In this document: positions 27,988 through 36,633 of the stretch, one piece after another
Numbering within the stretch: position 1 is the stretch's first letter
Layout of the letters: each line of letters starts with the position of its first letter
DNA from: Eubacterium ruminantium
GTDB taxonomy: Bacteria; Bacillota; Clostridia; Lachnospirales; Lachnospiraceae
Length of the DNA stretch: 64,000 nucleotides
Reading direction: 5' to 3'
Assembly (NCBI RefSeq): GCF_900167085.1
Contig: NZ_FUXA01000006.1
Span: 247,433-311,432, forward strand
Program-made: the position numbers and the translations under genes
Notes under the pieces: model-generated
What the model was told of the DNA's origin: nothing
The model's input: the letters and a program-made list of their open reading frames with translations, nothing else
Database searches by the model: none

Positions 27988-28584
27988 TTAAAACAAATAT
28001 TTTAATGCCGCTTTAATAAGCTTATCGGCTGACATATTTTCCTTACCTTCAATTCTATTGATTGCTTTCATAGCATCAAATTTTGAATATCCAAGTGAAG
28101 TAAGTGCCGAAGCCGCATCAGAAATTTCATTATGAACATTATCTTCATCCATAAATGAAACATCCCCTGCAGACATATCCTCAATATTAACCTTATCTCT
28201 AAGATCTATAATTACTCTTTCCGCAGTTTTAGCCCCTATACCGCTAGCCTTACTAATAGCCTTAGTATCCTTTGAAAGAATAGCCATATATAATTCATCA
28301 ACAGTAAGTTCTGAAAGTATAGAGATTGCTCCCTTCGGACCGATACCGCTAATACCGATAAGACTAATAAATGCGTCTTTCTCACGAATATCATTGAATC
28401 CGAACAGAGTCATTGCATCCTCACGAACGTGAAGATATGTATAGATTTTTACCTCATTCCCGATATCAGGTAATCTTTTTATAACATTGGAAGATACTGT
28501 TATCTCATAACCGATTCCATTTTGATCAATGATGATCGATGAACTGTCAACAGTATCGAGTCTTCCTTTTACAAAAGCTATCAT
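27988..28584 (-). CDS. ruvA: Holliday junction DNA helicase subunit RuvA
   Basis: A 198-residue protein with the three RuvA domains: an OB-fold (1-65), tandem helix-hairpin-helix motifs (LIGISGIGPKGAISIL and ASGIGAKTAERVIIDL), and a C-terminal domain (about 150-198) that contacts RuvB. It binds four-way junctions as a tetramer. A terminator separates it from divIVA upstream, so it must have its own promoter. I saw no LexA-like box in front of it. Confidence 0.97.
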   Translation of the reverse strand: MIAFVKGRLDTVDSSSIIIDQNGIGYEITVSSNVIKRLPDIGNEVKIYTYLHVREDAMTLFGFNDIREKDAFISLIGISGIGPKGAISILSELTVDELYMAILSKDTKAISKASGIGAKTAERVIIDLRDKVNIEDMSAGDVSFMDEDNVHNEISDAASALTSLGYSKFDAMKAINRIEGKENMSADKLIKAALKYLF

Positions 28585-28625
28585 AGTAAAACCTTTCAGG
28601 CAAAATATATAGATTCAGATTATAT

Positions 28626-28656
28626 AAAAAAGGTGCTACAACTAGCAGCACCTTTA
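28626..28656 (-). terminator. Terminator after divIVA
   Basis: On the minus strand AAAGGTGCT, a 9-nt loop and AGCACCTTT form a 9-bp stem followed by a run of T (complement of 28626-28631). It begins about 13 bp after the divIVA stop codon and isolates divIVA from ruvAB. Confidence 0.88.
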
Positions 28657-28668
28657 CCGCGATATTTT

Positions 28669-29247
28669 TTACAGGAATTCGAAATCTGCATCTTCCTCTT
28701 CTTCGCCATCGCCTATCATGACCTTTGAAGGCTTTCTGTTGTCTTCAATCTCACCAACGAATACTTCATCATCATCAGCTCCGAAAAGATCTGCCATCTT
28801 ATCTTTCTCTTCTTCAAAGAACTTAGATGCAGCTGATCTCTTATCTTCACTGCTCTGATCAGGCTTTACTTCTGTCTTAGGAGCCTCAGCCTTAGCAGCT
28901 GTACCTGCAGCACCACCTGCTGCGCTAACAATTCTATCTCCTTCAGCTTTAGCTCTTGCGAGTATCTCTGCAGCTGACTTCTGAGCTTCTTCAATAATCT
29001 TCTTTGCTTTAGCTTCGTCAGCGCCACTTCCACTATTTGCTTTCTTCTCTAAATCGAAAATCTTAAGTCTCGAGTCTTCAACTGTTTTCTTAAGCTTTTC
29101 AACCTCCTCAGAAAGTTTAGTATTTTCTTTAATTGCATCTTCGTAGGCTTTATATACTGTATCCTTGAATGAATCAACATCCACCTTATTATATCCAAAA
29201 AGGCCTTTTTTAAATGTTTGTGATCTTATGTCGACTGGTTGAATCAT
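28669..29247 (-). CDS. divIVA: DivIVA domain protein
   Basis: About 192 residues. The N-terminal DivIVA lipid-binding segment includes DIRSQTFKKGLFGYNKVDVDSF, with the Phe/Lys loop that inserts into curved membranes, followed by a coiled coil to about 75, an Ala/Lys-rich helix and an acidic tail ending in DADFEFL. DivIVA proteins mark cell poles and septa and recruit division or sporulation partners. The ATG at 29247 has GGAGGG 9 nt upstream; an ATG 21 bp further upstream is less well placed. It has its own promoter and terminator. Confidence 0.9.
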   Translation of the reverse strand: MIQPVDIRSQTFKKGLFGYNKVDVDSFKDTVYKAYEDAIKENTKLSEEVEKLKKTVEDSRLKIFDLEKKANSGSGADEAKAKKIIEEAQKSAAEILARAKAEGDRIVSAAGGAAGTAAKAEAPKTEVKPDQSSEDKRSAASKFFEEEKDKMADLFGADDDEVFVGEIEDNRKPSKVMIGDGEEEEDADFEFL

Positions 29248-29282
29248 GGCTGTATACCCTCCATACATAAATTTCTAATAAA

Positions 29283-29310
29283 ATTATATCATATTTTTAA
29301 ATAGTTTCAA
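29283..29310 (-). promoter_or_regulatory. Promoter of divIVA
   Basis: On the minus strand TTGAAA (29310-29305) and TATAAT (29288-29283) are 16 bp apart, and a TGA precedes the -10, giving an extended -10 element. It lies 36 bp upstream of the start codon. Confidence 0.8.
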
Positions 29311-29344
29311 TATTAAAATTTCAACAAAAATTGCGTAAAATCTA

Positions 29345-30193
29345 CTAACATTTGTAACTTCCGAGCAATCTGAAAGCTTCTGTTTCATTCATAAGCTGGT
29401 ATATCAAAGCCTTAGTAGACTCTTCTGTAAACGCCGCATCGAGCTCAATCATGAAGAAATAATTCCAAATTTCGCTCCTGTCAGGAACCGAATGAATCTC
29501 TGTCAGATTGATATCATAATCAGCAATCATTGATAAGATTGATGCAAGACTTCCGCTTCTGTTAGGACACACAAACATGAGTTTAAGTCTGTTATCTCCC
29601 TCCGTCACAATAAGGTCTTTTGAGAAAGTTACGACCTTCTTACGAACATTATTGTCAACCACTATCTTGCATGAATTAATATAAATATCATTATTTATCA
29701 GCATCGTATGTAATCTATCCGACACACCGATTCCCAGATCTTCCATTACTCCGATACCGGCAGTATTAGGGTTATTTAAGATAACTTTTGCAATATCATC
29801 AAAGCTTTCTTCCGAAATCATTTCGTAGTCATATGCTTTCCTGCAAATATCTTTTTCTTCGCCAATAACATGATATTCACTTCTTTCAACAGGTCCTGTC
29901 TTAAAATCAATTTTCAAAGGATCCGTCATTGTAAGTGTTTTACCGTACTGATATTTACGGCTTACTTCCATTATCTTTTTAATGAAAGCTGTATATTCTT
30001 TTTCAATCTGAGGCTCTATATCCCTAGTAAGTTTATTTATTATCTCAACTTCTCTTTCAGGTTTAAATATAGAATCTCCGGTTTCGGCTTTTACTCTGGC
30101 GACATTGTCAGCCAGTATCATTCTTTTTTCAAAGAGTCTTTTGATCTCATTATCAACTTTATCAATCTCAACTCTTACTTCTTTAAGATCCAT
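29345..30193 (-). CDS. Chorismate mutase with reduced prephenate dehydratase-like region and ACT domain
   Basis: A 282-residue protein in the P-protein (PheA) layout but about 90 residues shorter than usual. Residues 1-90 are an AroQ-type chorismate mutase (MDLKEVRVEIDKVDNEI, then KPEREVEII). Residues 205-280 are an ACT domain ending in GSYKC, with IHSVPDRSEIWNYFF in place of the usual ESRP segment. Between them only about 105 residues remain. They align by eye with one lobe of prephenate dehydratase (SFDDIA ... GIGVMEDLGIGV), and VTF stands where the catalytic TRF motif is expected. I infer an ACT-regulated chorismate mutase without dehydratase activity. No frameshift is apparent. Confidence 0.8.
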   Translation of the reverse strand: MDLKEVRVEIDKVDNEIKRLFEKRMILADNVARVKAETGDSIFKPEREVEIINKLTRDIEPQIEKEYTAFIKKIMEVSRKYQYGKTLTMTDPLKIDFKTGPVERSEYHVIGEEKDICRKAYDYEMISEESFDDIAKVILNNPNTAGIGVMEDLGIGVSDRLHTMLINNDIYINSCKIVVDNNVRKKVVTFSKDLIVTEGDNRLKLMFVCPNRSGSLASILSMIADYDINLTEIHSVPDRSEIWNYFFMIELDAAFTEESTKALIYQLMNETEAFRLLGSYKC

Positions 30194-30234
30194 AAATATA
30201 GCCTTTCTGGTATAAAATAATACTTTATATATTT

Positions 30235-31356
30235 CTAATAAAACATCTTGTAATATTTTTCGGTAGTAAGAAAATCAATATTATTTATTAGAATTACTTT
30301 CTTGATTTCTTTTTCTTCCATGAGCATTGAAACACTGTCATGATAATATCTGAGATCAACTACATAAATATCACCGTAATTGTCAGCAAGATATGGAAGA
30401 AGCGAATGCGCATATGAATCCTTTACAACAATTATAGGTTCTTTATCCGGCGCATTACTAGTTATCCTTATAAGTGCATGATTACCATCAAGATAAACTG
30501 TATATTTATCCTTTATTGAAAGATTGCTTACATGGAAAAGTGAATTTTCTGACCATCCCTCATCGAGATATTCAACATTATATTCTCCACCATCATGCAT
30601 GAATATAGTTACTGTGTCGCCTTCCGCAAAATGATTTGGCGCTTTCGAATAAAGCGTACCAAAGAATTCCTTGCCGGCGTTTTTATATGAATATTCAGAT
30701 CTGTCATGAACTTTAAGTCCAAGTTTCTCAGCAAGGCATTTATATCCAAGATATGCACCGTATTCAGTCCAGTGGTGATCTGTTTTATAGAAAATATATT
30801 CATCTTTAGCCTTCTGAAGTTCTTCTGTTACGTCAGCAATCCTAATATCTTTATCAAGATTGTCATGAACAAACTTAAGAGCTTGTCCCTGATCGTCTAC
30901 AGGACAATTAGCCGGAAGTTTATCTTTCAGTATATAAGCTGCTGTCGGAATAACGAGCATTGTTATATCAACATTTTTATATTCTTCTTTAAACTGATTG
31001 ATGAATTTTATATTCTGTCCAAGAACTTCTTCATCATATACATAATCCTGAATTATATATCCGTCTTTTCCGAAAAAGATTCCGTGTTCGAATTTCTGTC
31101 CTGACATTCTCACCATGTCATTATGGAGCTTTACATAGTCATCTTTTAAAATAATCTGATCGGCCATGTAATCCTCGAAATCTTTCATGTACTGTCCGCT
31201 CACAATATTTTCTGCGCTTGCATCCGGATATTGCTTTAAAACTCTATTTTCATTATCGGAATAATCTCTGTCTTTAACAATTATGGTCCCTATGAGTATG
31301 AATAAAATATAAAACAGAAACGTAACAATTATCAGTATATTTTTACCTTTCTTCAT
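30235..31356 (-). CDS. AlgJ/AlgX-like SGNH O-acetyltransferase (DHHW protein)
   Basis: A 373-residue membrane-anchored protein with one N-terminal helix (about 7-27) and an extracellular SGNH-like domain. The signature DHHWTEYGAYLGYK at about 190-203 and the VVKDSYAHSLL block (nucleophile Ser) are the DHHW/AlgJ family markers. Such proteins take an acyl group passed through the membrane by an MBOAT partner and attach it to a polysaccharide. The partner gene lies 14 bp upstream in the same operon. The polymer acetylated is unknown. Confidence 0.87.
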   Translation of the reverse strand: MKKGKNILIIVTFLFYILFILIGTIIVKDRDYSDNENRVLKQYPDASAENIVSGQYMKDFEDYMADQIILKDDYVKLHNDMVRMSGQKFEHGIFFGKDGYIIQDYVYDEEVLGQNIKFINQFKEEYKNVDITMLVIPTAAYILKDKLPANCPVDDQGQALKFVHDNLDKDIRIADVTEELQKAKDEYIFYKTDHHWTEYGAYLGYKCLAEKLGLKVHDRSEYSYKNAGKEFFGTLYSKAPNHFAEGDTVTIFMHDGGEYNVEYLDEGWSENSLFHVSNLSIKDKYTVYLDGNHALIRITSNAPDKEPIIVVKDSYAHSLLPYLADNYGDIYVVDLRYYHDSVSMLMEEKEIKKVILINNIDFLTTEKYYKMFY

Positions 31357-31370
31357 TCTAACTCCTTCTA

Positions 31371-32786
31371 TCAGAATCTAAAATACATAAACGGATTAAA
31401 TGCATCACTTGCAAGTCCCGCCGTCGAAAGTGTCATCACGATCAAAATAAAAATAACCGCCCCTATTGCTCCGGCCTTACTATCATCAATTTTCTTACCA
31501 ATCTTCTTTGGAATTTCCGTCGATCCTATAGCAGCTAAAATGATCATTACAATGAATGATAAAAGATAAAATGCCGTAGTTTTATTATATAAATCAATAT
31601 TGCCTATTCCAAACATGCAGCGAAGTGTTTTCCCGAGTTTATCCAGGTTATCATTTGAAAAGATAACCCACCCCATATTTATCAGGAAAAGACTGTAAAT
31701 ATGCTGCAGTACAGCCGGAAGTTTCTTAAGTACCCTTAACAGGAAGCTTTTTTCAAGCATGAGGATTATGAAATAATAGAGACCCCATATAATGAAGTTC
31801 CATTCTGCCCCATGCCAGAATCCTGTTAATAACCATACAATAAATATATTAAAGAACATTCTGGATTTTTTGCATCTGTTACCACCCAGCGGAATATATA
31901 CATAATCCTTAAACCAGCTTGATAACGATATATGCCATCTTCTCCAGAATTCCGTAATACTTTTTGAAATATACGGATGTTCAAAATTTTCCAAAAATTC
32001 AAATCCAAATAAACGTCCAAGACCTATAGCCATATCTGAATATCCGGAAAAATCAAAATAAATCTGAAACGAGAAAAGCAATGATGCTACCCAGTAAAGA
32101 GCAACCGAGCTCTTTTCATCCGGTAAAGCCTTTATGGTTTCATACATGGAAGCCACAGAATTGGCGATAATTACTTTCTTACCAAGCCCGATTACGAATC
32201 TCATGACTCCCGAAGCAAAAAGATCAATACTTTCTTTTCTTTCCTTAAGCTGTTTCTCAATGGTCTGATATCTTACGATAGGACCGGCGATAAGCTGCGG
32301 AAATAAGGTTATATAAGCAGCAAGATCAATAATATTCTTCTGCGGCTCAACTTCACCCCTGTATACATCTATACTGTATGAAAGTATCTGAAATGTATAG
32401 AATGATATACCAAGTGGTAATGCCAGGTCAAGTAATTTTATTCCGAAACCACCAACCTTATTAATATTACTGATAAAAAAGTCTGTATATTTGAAAAATA
32501 TCAATATGCCTAAATTAACAATCGTAGATAGAACAACACATAATTTTGCCGTCTTATCCTTCGACTTTTTCTTAAAACTTCCTGTCAATCGACCGAATAT
32601 ATAACCAACTATGATCGAGACGACCATTACAATTATATATTTAGGTTCTCCCCACCCATAAAAGATAAGGCTTGTCATAAGAAGTATTAAATTTCTGATC
32701 TTACGGGGTGCTATAAAATACAGGAGCAGCACCGCCGGTAGAAATACATACAAAAATGTTATGCTGGAAAATAGCATACTATTCAC
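31371..32786 (-). CDS. MBOAT family membrane O-acyltransferase (AlgI/DltB-like)
   Basis: A 471-residue protein with about ten membrane helices. Family landmarks are FYGWGEPKYI near the N-terminus, FPQLIAGPIVRY, the FWRRWHISLSSWFKDYVYIPLGG block and the catalytic His in TGFWHGAEWNFIIWG. It moves acyl groups, usually acetyl, across the membrane to a surface transferase, here the DHHW protein directly downstream. Its start overlaps the stop of the helicase gene by 8 bp. The match is to AlgI-type rather than DltB because of the DHHW partner and absence of other dlt genes. Confidence 0.93.
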   Translation of the reverse strand: MNSMLFSSITFLYVFLPAVLLLYFIAPRKIRNLILLMTSLIFYGWGEPKYIIVMVVSIIVGYIFGRLTGSFKKKSKDKTAKLCVVLSTIVNLGILIFFKYTDFFISNINKVGGFGIKLLDLALPLGISFYTFQILSYSIDVYRGEVEPQKNIIDLAAYITLFPQLIAGPIVRYQTIEKQLKERKESIDLFASGVMRFVIGLGKKVIIANSVASMYETIKALPDEKSSVALYWVASLLFSFQIYFDFSGYSDMAIGLGRLFGFEFLENFEHPYISKSITEFWRRWHISLSSWFKDYVYIPLGGNRCKKSRMFFNIFIVWLLTGFWHGAEWNFIIWGLYYFIILMLEKSFLLRVLKKLPAVLQHIYSLFLINMGWVIFSNDNLDKLGKTLRCMFGIGNIDLYNKTTAFYLLSFIVMIILAAIGSTEIPKKIGKKIDDSKAGAIGAVIFILIVMTLSTAGLASDAFNPFMYFRF

Positions 32787-34632
32787 CCTTTACAATTTCA
32801 TCTATAAATCTGGAAATTTTCACGCTATGATCAGCCATATGTTTAGGAGAATAAATATAAAGCTTCTCTCTGGCTCTCGTCATAGCTACGTAGAACATAC
32901 GTCTTTCTTCTTCCATCTCGTATTCTTTTCTGCTTTTTCTGTGAGGAATCTCACCCTCGACACAATTGATTATATGTACAGTATCAAACTCAAGTCCTTT
33001 TGCGCTATGCATGGTCATCAGCTGAACTGCATCATCATTTTGCAAAGTTTTATTTTTTTTATTTTCCGCTTCGATGAATCTTTTTTCGTCTTCTGCAAAA
33101 CCCGCCAACTCCGGAAAGGTCTCAAAATTTCTTGTAAGGCTCTGAAATTCATCAAGCATATCGAATATCTCTGCACTATCAATATTTCTTTCTTTGCAAT
33201 AATCCTTTATATAATCATCGAATCCTACTACTTTTCTAATATAATTAACAGCCGCAAAAGGATTATATCTTCCTATACTTTCCAAATGATTTCTAAGAAG
33301 CATAAGATTCGACTGTAAATAATCTTTCGCCGAAGTAATTTTTATTAGTTTATGTATATCAACTGTTTCTTCAGTAAGAATATTTCTCGGAACATATCTT
33401 ACAGGTTTATTCATAAACCGCAAAAATCTGCTTCTTCTTGTATCACCCGAAGCAAAATACATATAATCCATTAAGGTAGAAACCATATTATTGCTGAAAA
33501 TATTTGAAATACTGTCTCTTGCAACAAATGGTATATTGTATTCTTTTAATTTATATATAAGCCTTCTCGGACTAAGATTCGTCCTATATAGCACCGCTAT
33601 ATCTCCAGCCTTTTTTCCACCGTCAATCTCTTCTTTGATTCTCTTAACAATAAGATTATTCTCAGCTTCAACATTCGAAAGCTGCTGAACTTTTATTAGT
33701 CCGCTTTCATTACTTGATGACAAAAGTTCCTTATCATATCTATTCTTATTGTTTGAAATAAGCTTCGAAGAGAGTCTTGTAATATCCCTTTTACATCTAT
33801 AATTCGTTCGTAAAGGGATTATCTCTGCATTATCATAATATTCTTTAAATGAAAGCATAATGTCCGGTCTGGCGCCTCTGAAGCTGTATATAGACTGATC
33901 ATCATCACCGACAACAAAAAGATTGTTCTTCGGCGCAGCGAGCATTTTAAGTATCTCGTATTGTAATTTGTTGGTATCCTGAAATTCATCGACCATTATA
34001 TATGGATATATCTCTCTGATCCTATCCAGGATATCAGGCCTTTCGGTAAGAAGTTCATAAGTCATGAGTAGCATATCGCCAAAGTCAAGCCTGCCTACAT
34101 TTTTCTTATATTCTTTAAACTTACCATATACTGTTCTGAAATGATTTTCAGGAAGATCGTAACTGTAATAATTTTTAATATCCATCATTTCACAGTCAAC
34201 AATTTCAATCTGTCGTAAAATGCTGTCGATTAGTTCATCGCCGTTTTCGTGCATCACTCCAACAGTCCTCAAGATATCCTCTATAATATTACGTCGTTCA
34301 TCTTCTGTAAGAATGCTTTCATTTTGAAAACCATAAGCGGTTTTTAATATCCAAAAGAAAAATGAGTGAAAGGTGCCGAATCTGACTCTTCGTCCAGAAA
34401 AATCAGAATCAATTGACCTTTTTAAAAATCTATCCTGCATAGATTGTGCGGCCGCTCTTGTAAATGTTATAACAAGTATCTTGGATGGATCCACCTTATG
34501 CTCAAGAATAAGATTCCTTATCCTCTCAACGATAACAGTAGTTTTTCCGGATCCCGGAGTTCCTATTACAAGAACCGGTCCGTCATACCATTTTACTGCT
34601 TTTTTCTGATCCTCATTTAAAAACAAGTCCAT
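32779..34632 (-). CDS. UvrD/Rep-type ATP-dependent DNA helicase
   Basis: About 617 residues, a superfamily 1A helicase. Walker A GTPGSGKTT is near the N-terminus, then VDEFQDTN, GDDDQSIYSFRGA, the TMHSAKGLEFDTVHI block and YVAMTRAREK. It is about 100 residues shorter than PcrA/UvrD and lacks their extended C-terminal tail, so a second, full-length PcrA may exist elsewhere. Likely roles are repair or removal of recombination intermediates. ATG at 34632 has GAGG 5 nt upstream; a TTG 15 bp earlier is less likely. Confidence 0.9.
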   Translation of the reverse strand: MDLFLNEDQKKAVKWYDGPVLVIGTPGSGKTTVIVERIRNLILEHKVDPSKILVITFTRAAAQSMQDRFLKRSIDSDFSGRRVRFGTFHSFFFWILKTAYGFQNESILTEDERRNIIEDILRTVGVMHENGDELIDSILRQIEIVDCEMMDIKNYYSYDLPENHFRTVYGKFKEYKKNVGRLDFGDMLLMTYELLTERPDILDRIREIYPYIMVDEFQDTNKLQYEILKMLAAPKNNLFVVGDDDQSIYSFRGARPDIMLSFKEYYDNAEIIPLRTNYRCKRDITRLSSKLISNNKNRYDKELLSSSNESGLIKVQQLSNVEAENNLIVKRIKEEIDGGKKAGDIAVLYRTNLSPRRLIYKLKEYNIPFVARDSISNIFSNNMVSTLMDYMYFASGDTRRSRFLRFMNKPVRYVPRNILTEETVDIHKLIKITSAKDYLQSNLMLLRNHLESIGRYNPFAAVNYIRKVVGFDDYIKDYCKERNIDSAEIFDMLDEFQSLTRNFETFPELAGFAEDEKRFIEAENKKNKTLQNDDAVQLMTMHSAKGLEFDTVHIINCVEGEIPHRKSRKEYEMEEERRMFYVAMTRAREKLYIYSPKHMADHSVKISRFIDEIVKGE

Positions 34633-34654
34633 AGCACCCTCTAACAAGATAAAT

Positions 34655-34694
34655 CGAGCTGTGCTATCTGATTCTGATCTGACACCACAGCTCG
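34655..34694 (-). terminator. Hairpin after the SEC-C gene
   Basis: CGAGCTGTG (34655-34663) and CACAGCTCG (34686-34694) are perfect 9-bp arms around a 22-nt loop that itself has an ATCTGA/TCAGAT-like repeat. It starts 6 bp after the SEC-C stop on the minus strand. The T tract that follows is weak (ATTTAT), so it may be a pause or processing signal rather than a strong terminator. Confidence 0.55.
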
Positions 34695-34700
34695 TTATTA

Positions 34701-35207
34701 TTATAAATTAGCTCCGCAACACTTTTTATATTTCTTTCCAGAACCACATGGACAAGGATCATTTCTTCCTATCTTCTGCGGCTTAACAACTGTATGTGAA
34801 GATTTCTCTGTCTTATACAGTTCGCTTCTCTTCTCTTCTGAAAGAAGATCATTCCACTGTGGAAGTTCATAAAGCCACTGAGCGTTGCATCCTACCATGT
34901 TCATGTAAAGCTTTTCTTTATCATATTCAAGAGATACAACCGAATCCTCTGTAATCTCTTCAAGATTATTGCTCTTTACAAGACTTTCATCGATTCCATC
35001 AAGGAAACCAACCATTGTCTCAATATCAAGTTCAAATCTTTCAGCAAGTTCTTTAACGGTTCCTGTTACTATATCATCAGGATTTCCAAGAATAATCTCG
35101 TAAATTGCTTTTTCTTTATTGAAATATTTGAACCAGAAATCCTTTCCTTCAGGAGTTCTATCATCAAGTCCATATGCATGATCACGCCAATCTTTAAGTA
35201 AACCCAT
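34701..35207 (-). CDS. SEC-C motif protein
   Basis: About 168 residues. The C-terminus carries a complete SEC-C zinc-binding motif ([19 protein letters not shown]), known from SecA and various small proteins. The remaining 140 residues are mainly helical and charged and are not recognised; a segment with [11 protein letters not shown] looks like a conserved Clostridial hypothetical. Function unknown. The ATG at 35207 has AGGTGG 5 nt upstream. It has its own promoter. Confidence 0.85.
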   Translation of the reverse strand: MGLLKDWRDHAYGLDDRTPEGKDFWFKYFNKEKAIYEIILGNPDDIVTGTVKELAERFELDIETMVGFLDGIDESLVKSNNLEEITEDSVVSLEYDKEKLYMNMVGCNAQWLYELPQWNDLLSEEKRSELYKTEKSSHTVVKPQKIGRNDPCPCGSGKKYKKCCGANL

Positions 35208-35285
35208 TATATCCACCTCTTATCTTTAAAACTTTAATCCTATTTGTCGAAGCCGTTTAATCTCACCCAGAAATCAAACATTCAA

Positions 35286-35314
35286 ATTATATCAGATGAA
35301 AAACAGCATCGCAA
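35286..35314 (-). promoter_or_regulatory. Promoter of the SEC-C gene
   Basis: On the minus strand TTGCGA (35314-35309) and TATAAT (35291-35286) are 17 bp apart, with TGA directly before the -10. It overlaps the end of the 102-bp spacer after the ABC permease gene. Confidence 0.75.
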
Positions 35315-35318
35315 CTAT

Positions 35319-36620
35319 TTATTCATATCGAAGAGCATCGATAGGATTAAGGTTTGCAGCCTTAACTGATGGAAGAAGCCCGAATACGATACCGATTACC
35401 ATTGAAAATCCTACCGAAACGATTATAGCAGGAACACTGATAGCAACAGGAACTGAAGCTACATTACTTATGAAATAAGATAATCCAATACCTGCACCTA
35501 CTCCTATAATACCTCCGATACTTGTAAGAACCGCAGCTTCTGTAAGGAACTGCCCGAGAATAACTTTCTTTCTGGCACCAAGAGCCTTTTTCAGACCTAT
35601 CTCCCTTGTTCTTTCTGTAACTGATACGAGCATGATATTCATAACACCAATACCACCTACAAGAAGAGATATACTGGCAACCCATATAAGCTGCTGGCTT
35701 GTTGAGTTACTGATATCCTGGAGAGCCTTTACTTTCTCAAGTGTATTTTCTCTCTTATATTTAACAGTTTCCTGTTCTTCACCCATATCATTTCCAAATG
35801 AAGATGAAGTATCAATCATCGAATTAAGATATTCCTCAACAACTTTACCCGCAGAAGAAATAGATTCTGTACTGTTAGCCTTAACGATAACCTGATATGG
35901 CTGATCATAAGCAAATACATCAGGCCAGCATTCATCAGGAATTATTACTTTTCCTGTTCCTGAATAAAAATCATCACCATAAATAGTCTGATATTCCTCA
36001 ATAGAATTAATTACAGGTTCAGCCTCATCTTCAGGAGAAACAACACCTACTACAATAAAAGGCATTCCTTTGATGATTATTGTCTTATCAACCGGAGTTT
36101 CACCTTCAAATAATGAATCACTTGTATCTCTATCGATAATACAAACATTTCTATGTTTACTGAAATCGTCAGGAACAAAAAATCTTCCGGAATTCACCTG
36201 ATAACTGTTGATTGTTAAATATGAATTATCAGAACCGATGACTTTTACACCTGTAAGTCCATTATCTTTATATGATACTCCTTCATATAAAACAGAATCG
36301 TGATAAGCACAGATATCTTTGACATCTTCAAGATCCTTCATTTCATTTATCATATCGCCATTAATGATAGGCAATTTACTCATTGTCTCTTCAGGCATTT
36401 CATTTACGGAAATATCATAACCACCGCTGGACAATTTAACATTTACAAGATTATTTCCTGCTCCTATAAGATTGTCTTTAATCTGATCATTCGTTCCCTT
36501 TATAGTTGAAACTATGGCTATAATAGCAGCAATACCTATAATGATACCAAGCATAGTAAGGAACGAACGCATTTTATGTCCAAATATACCCTGAAAGGAT
36601 AATCTAATATTCTCAAACAT
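35319..36620 (-). CDS. MacB-type ABC transporter permease
   Basis: A 433-residue permease of the FtsX/MacB group. One helix near the N-terminus is followed by a large extracellular MacB core domain (about 45-300) and three helices in the last 130 residues. Family blocks include MRSFLTMLGIIIGIAAIIAI at the first helix and VGGIGVMNIMLVSVTERTREIGLKKALGA. With the ATPase and adaptor proteins upstream it forms a mechanotransmission-type exporter for peptides, drugs or lipids. Last gene of a four-gene operon. Confidence 0.93.
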   Translation of the reverse strand: MFENIRLSFQGIFGHKMRSFLTMLGIIIGIAAIIAIVSTIKGTNDQIKDNLIGAGNNLVNVKLSSGGYDISVNEMPEETMSKLPIINGDMINEMKDLEDVKDICAYHDSVLYEGVSYKDNGLTGVKVIGSDNSYLTINSYQVNSGRFFVPDDFSKHRNVCIIDRDTSDSLFEGETPVDKTIIIKGMPFIVVGVVSPEDEAEPVINSIEEYQTIYGDDFYSGTGKVIIPDECWPDVFAYDQPYQVIVKANSTESISSAGKVVEEYLNSMIDTSSSFGNDMGEEQETVKYKRENTLEKVKALQDISNSTSQQLIWVASISLLVGGIGVMNIMLVSVTERTREIGLKKALGARKKVILGQFLTEAAVLTSIGGIIGVGAGIGLSYFISNVASVPVAISVPAIIVSVGFSMVIGIVFGLLPSVKAANLNPIDALRYE

Positions 36621-36633
36621 TTATAAGTCCTCC

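Noticed and set aside
29345..30193. PheA-like gene as a pseudogene
   Set aside because: The reading frame is intact, the start has a good binding site, and both the mutase and ACT domains look complete, so a shortened functional protein is more likely.
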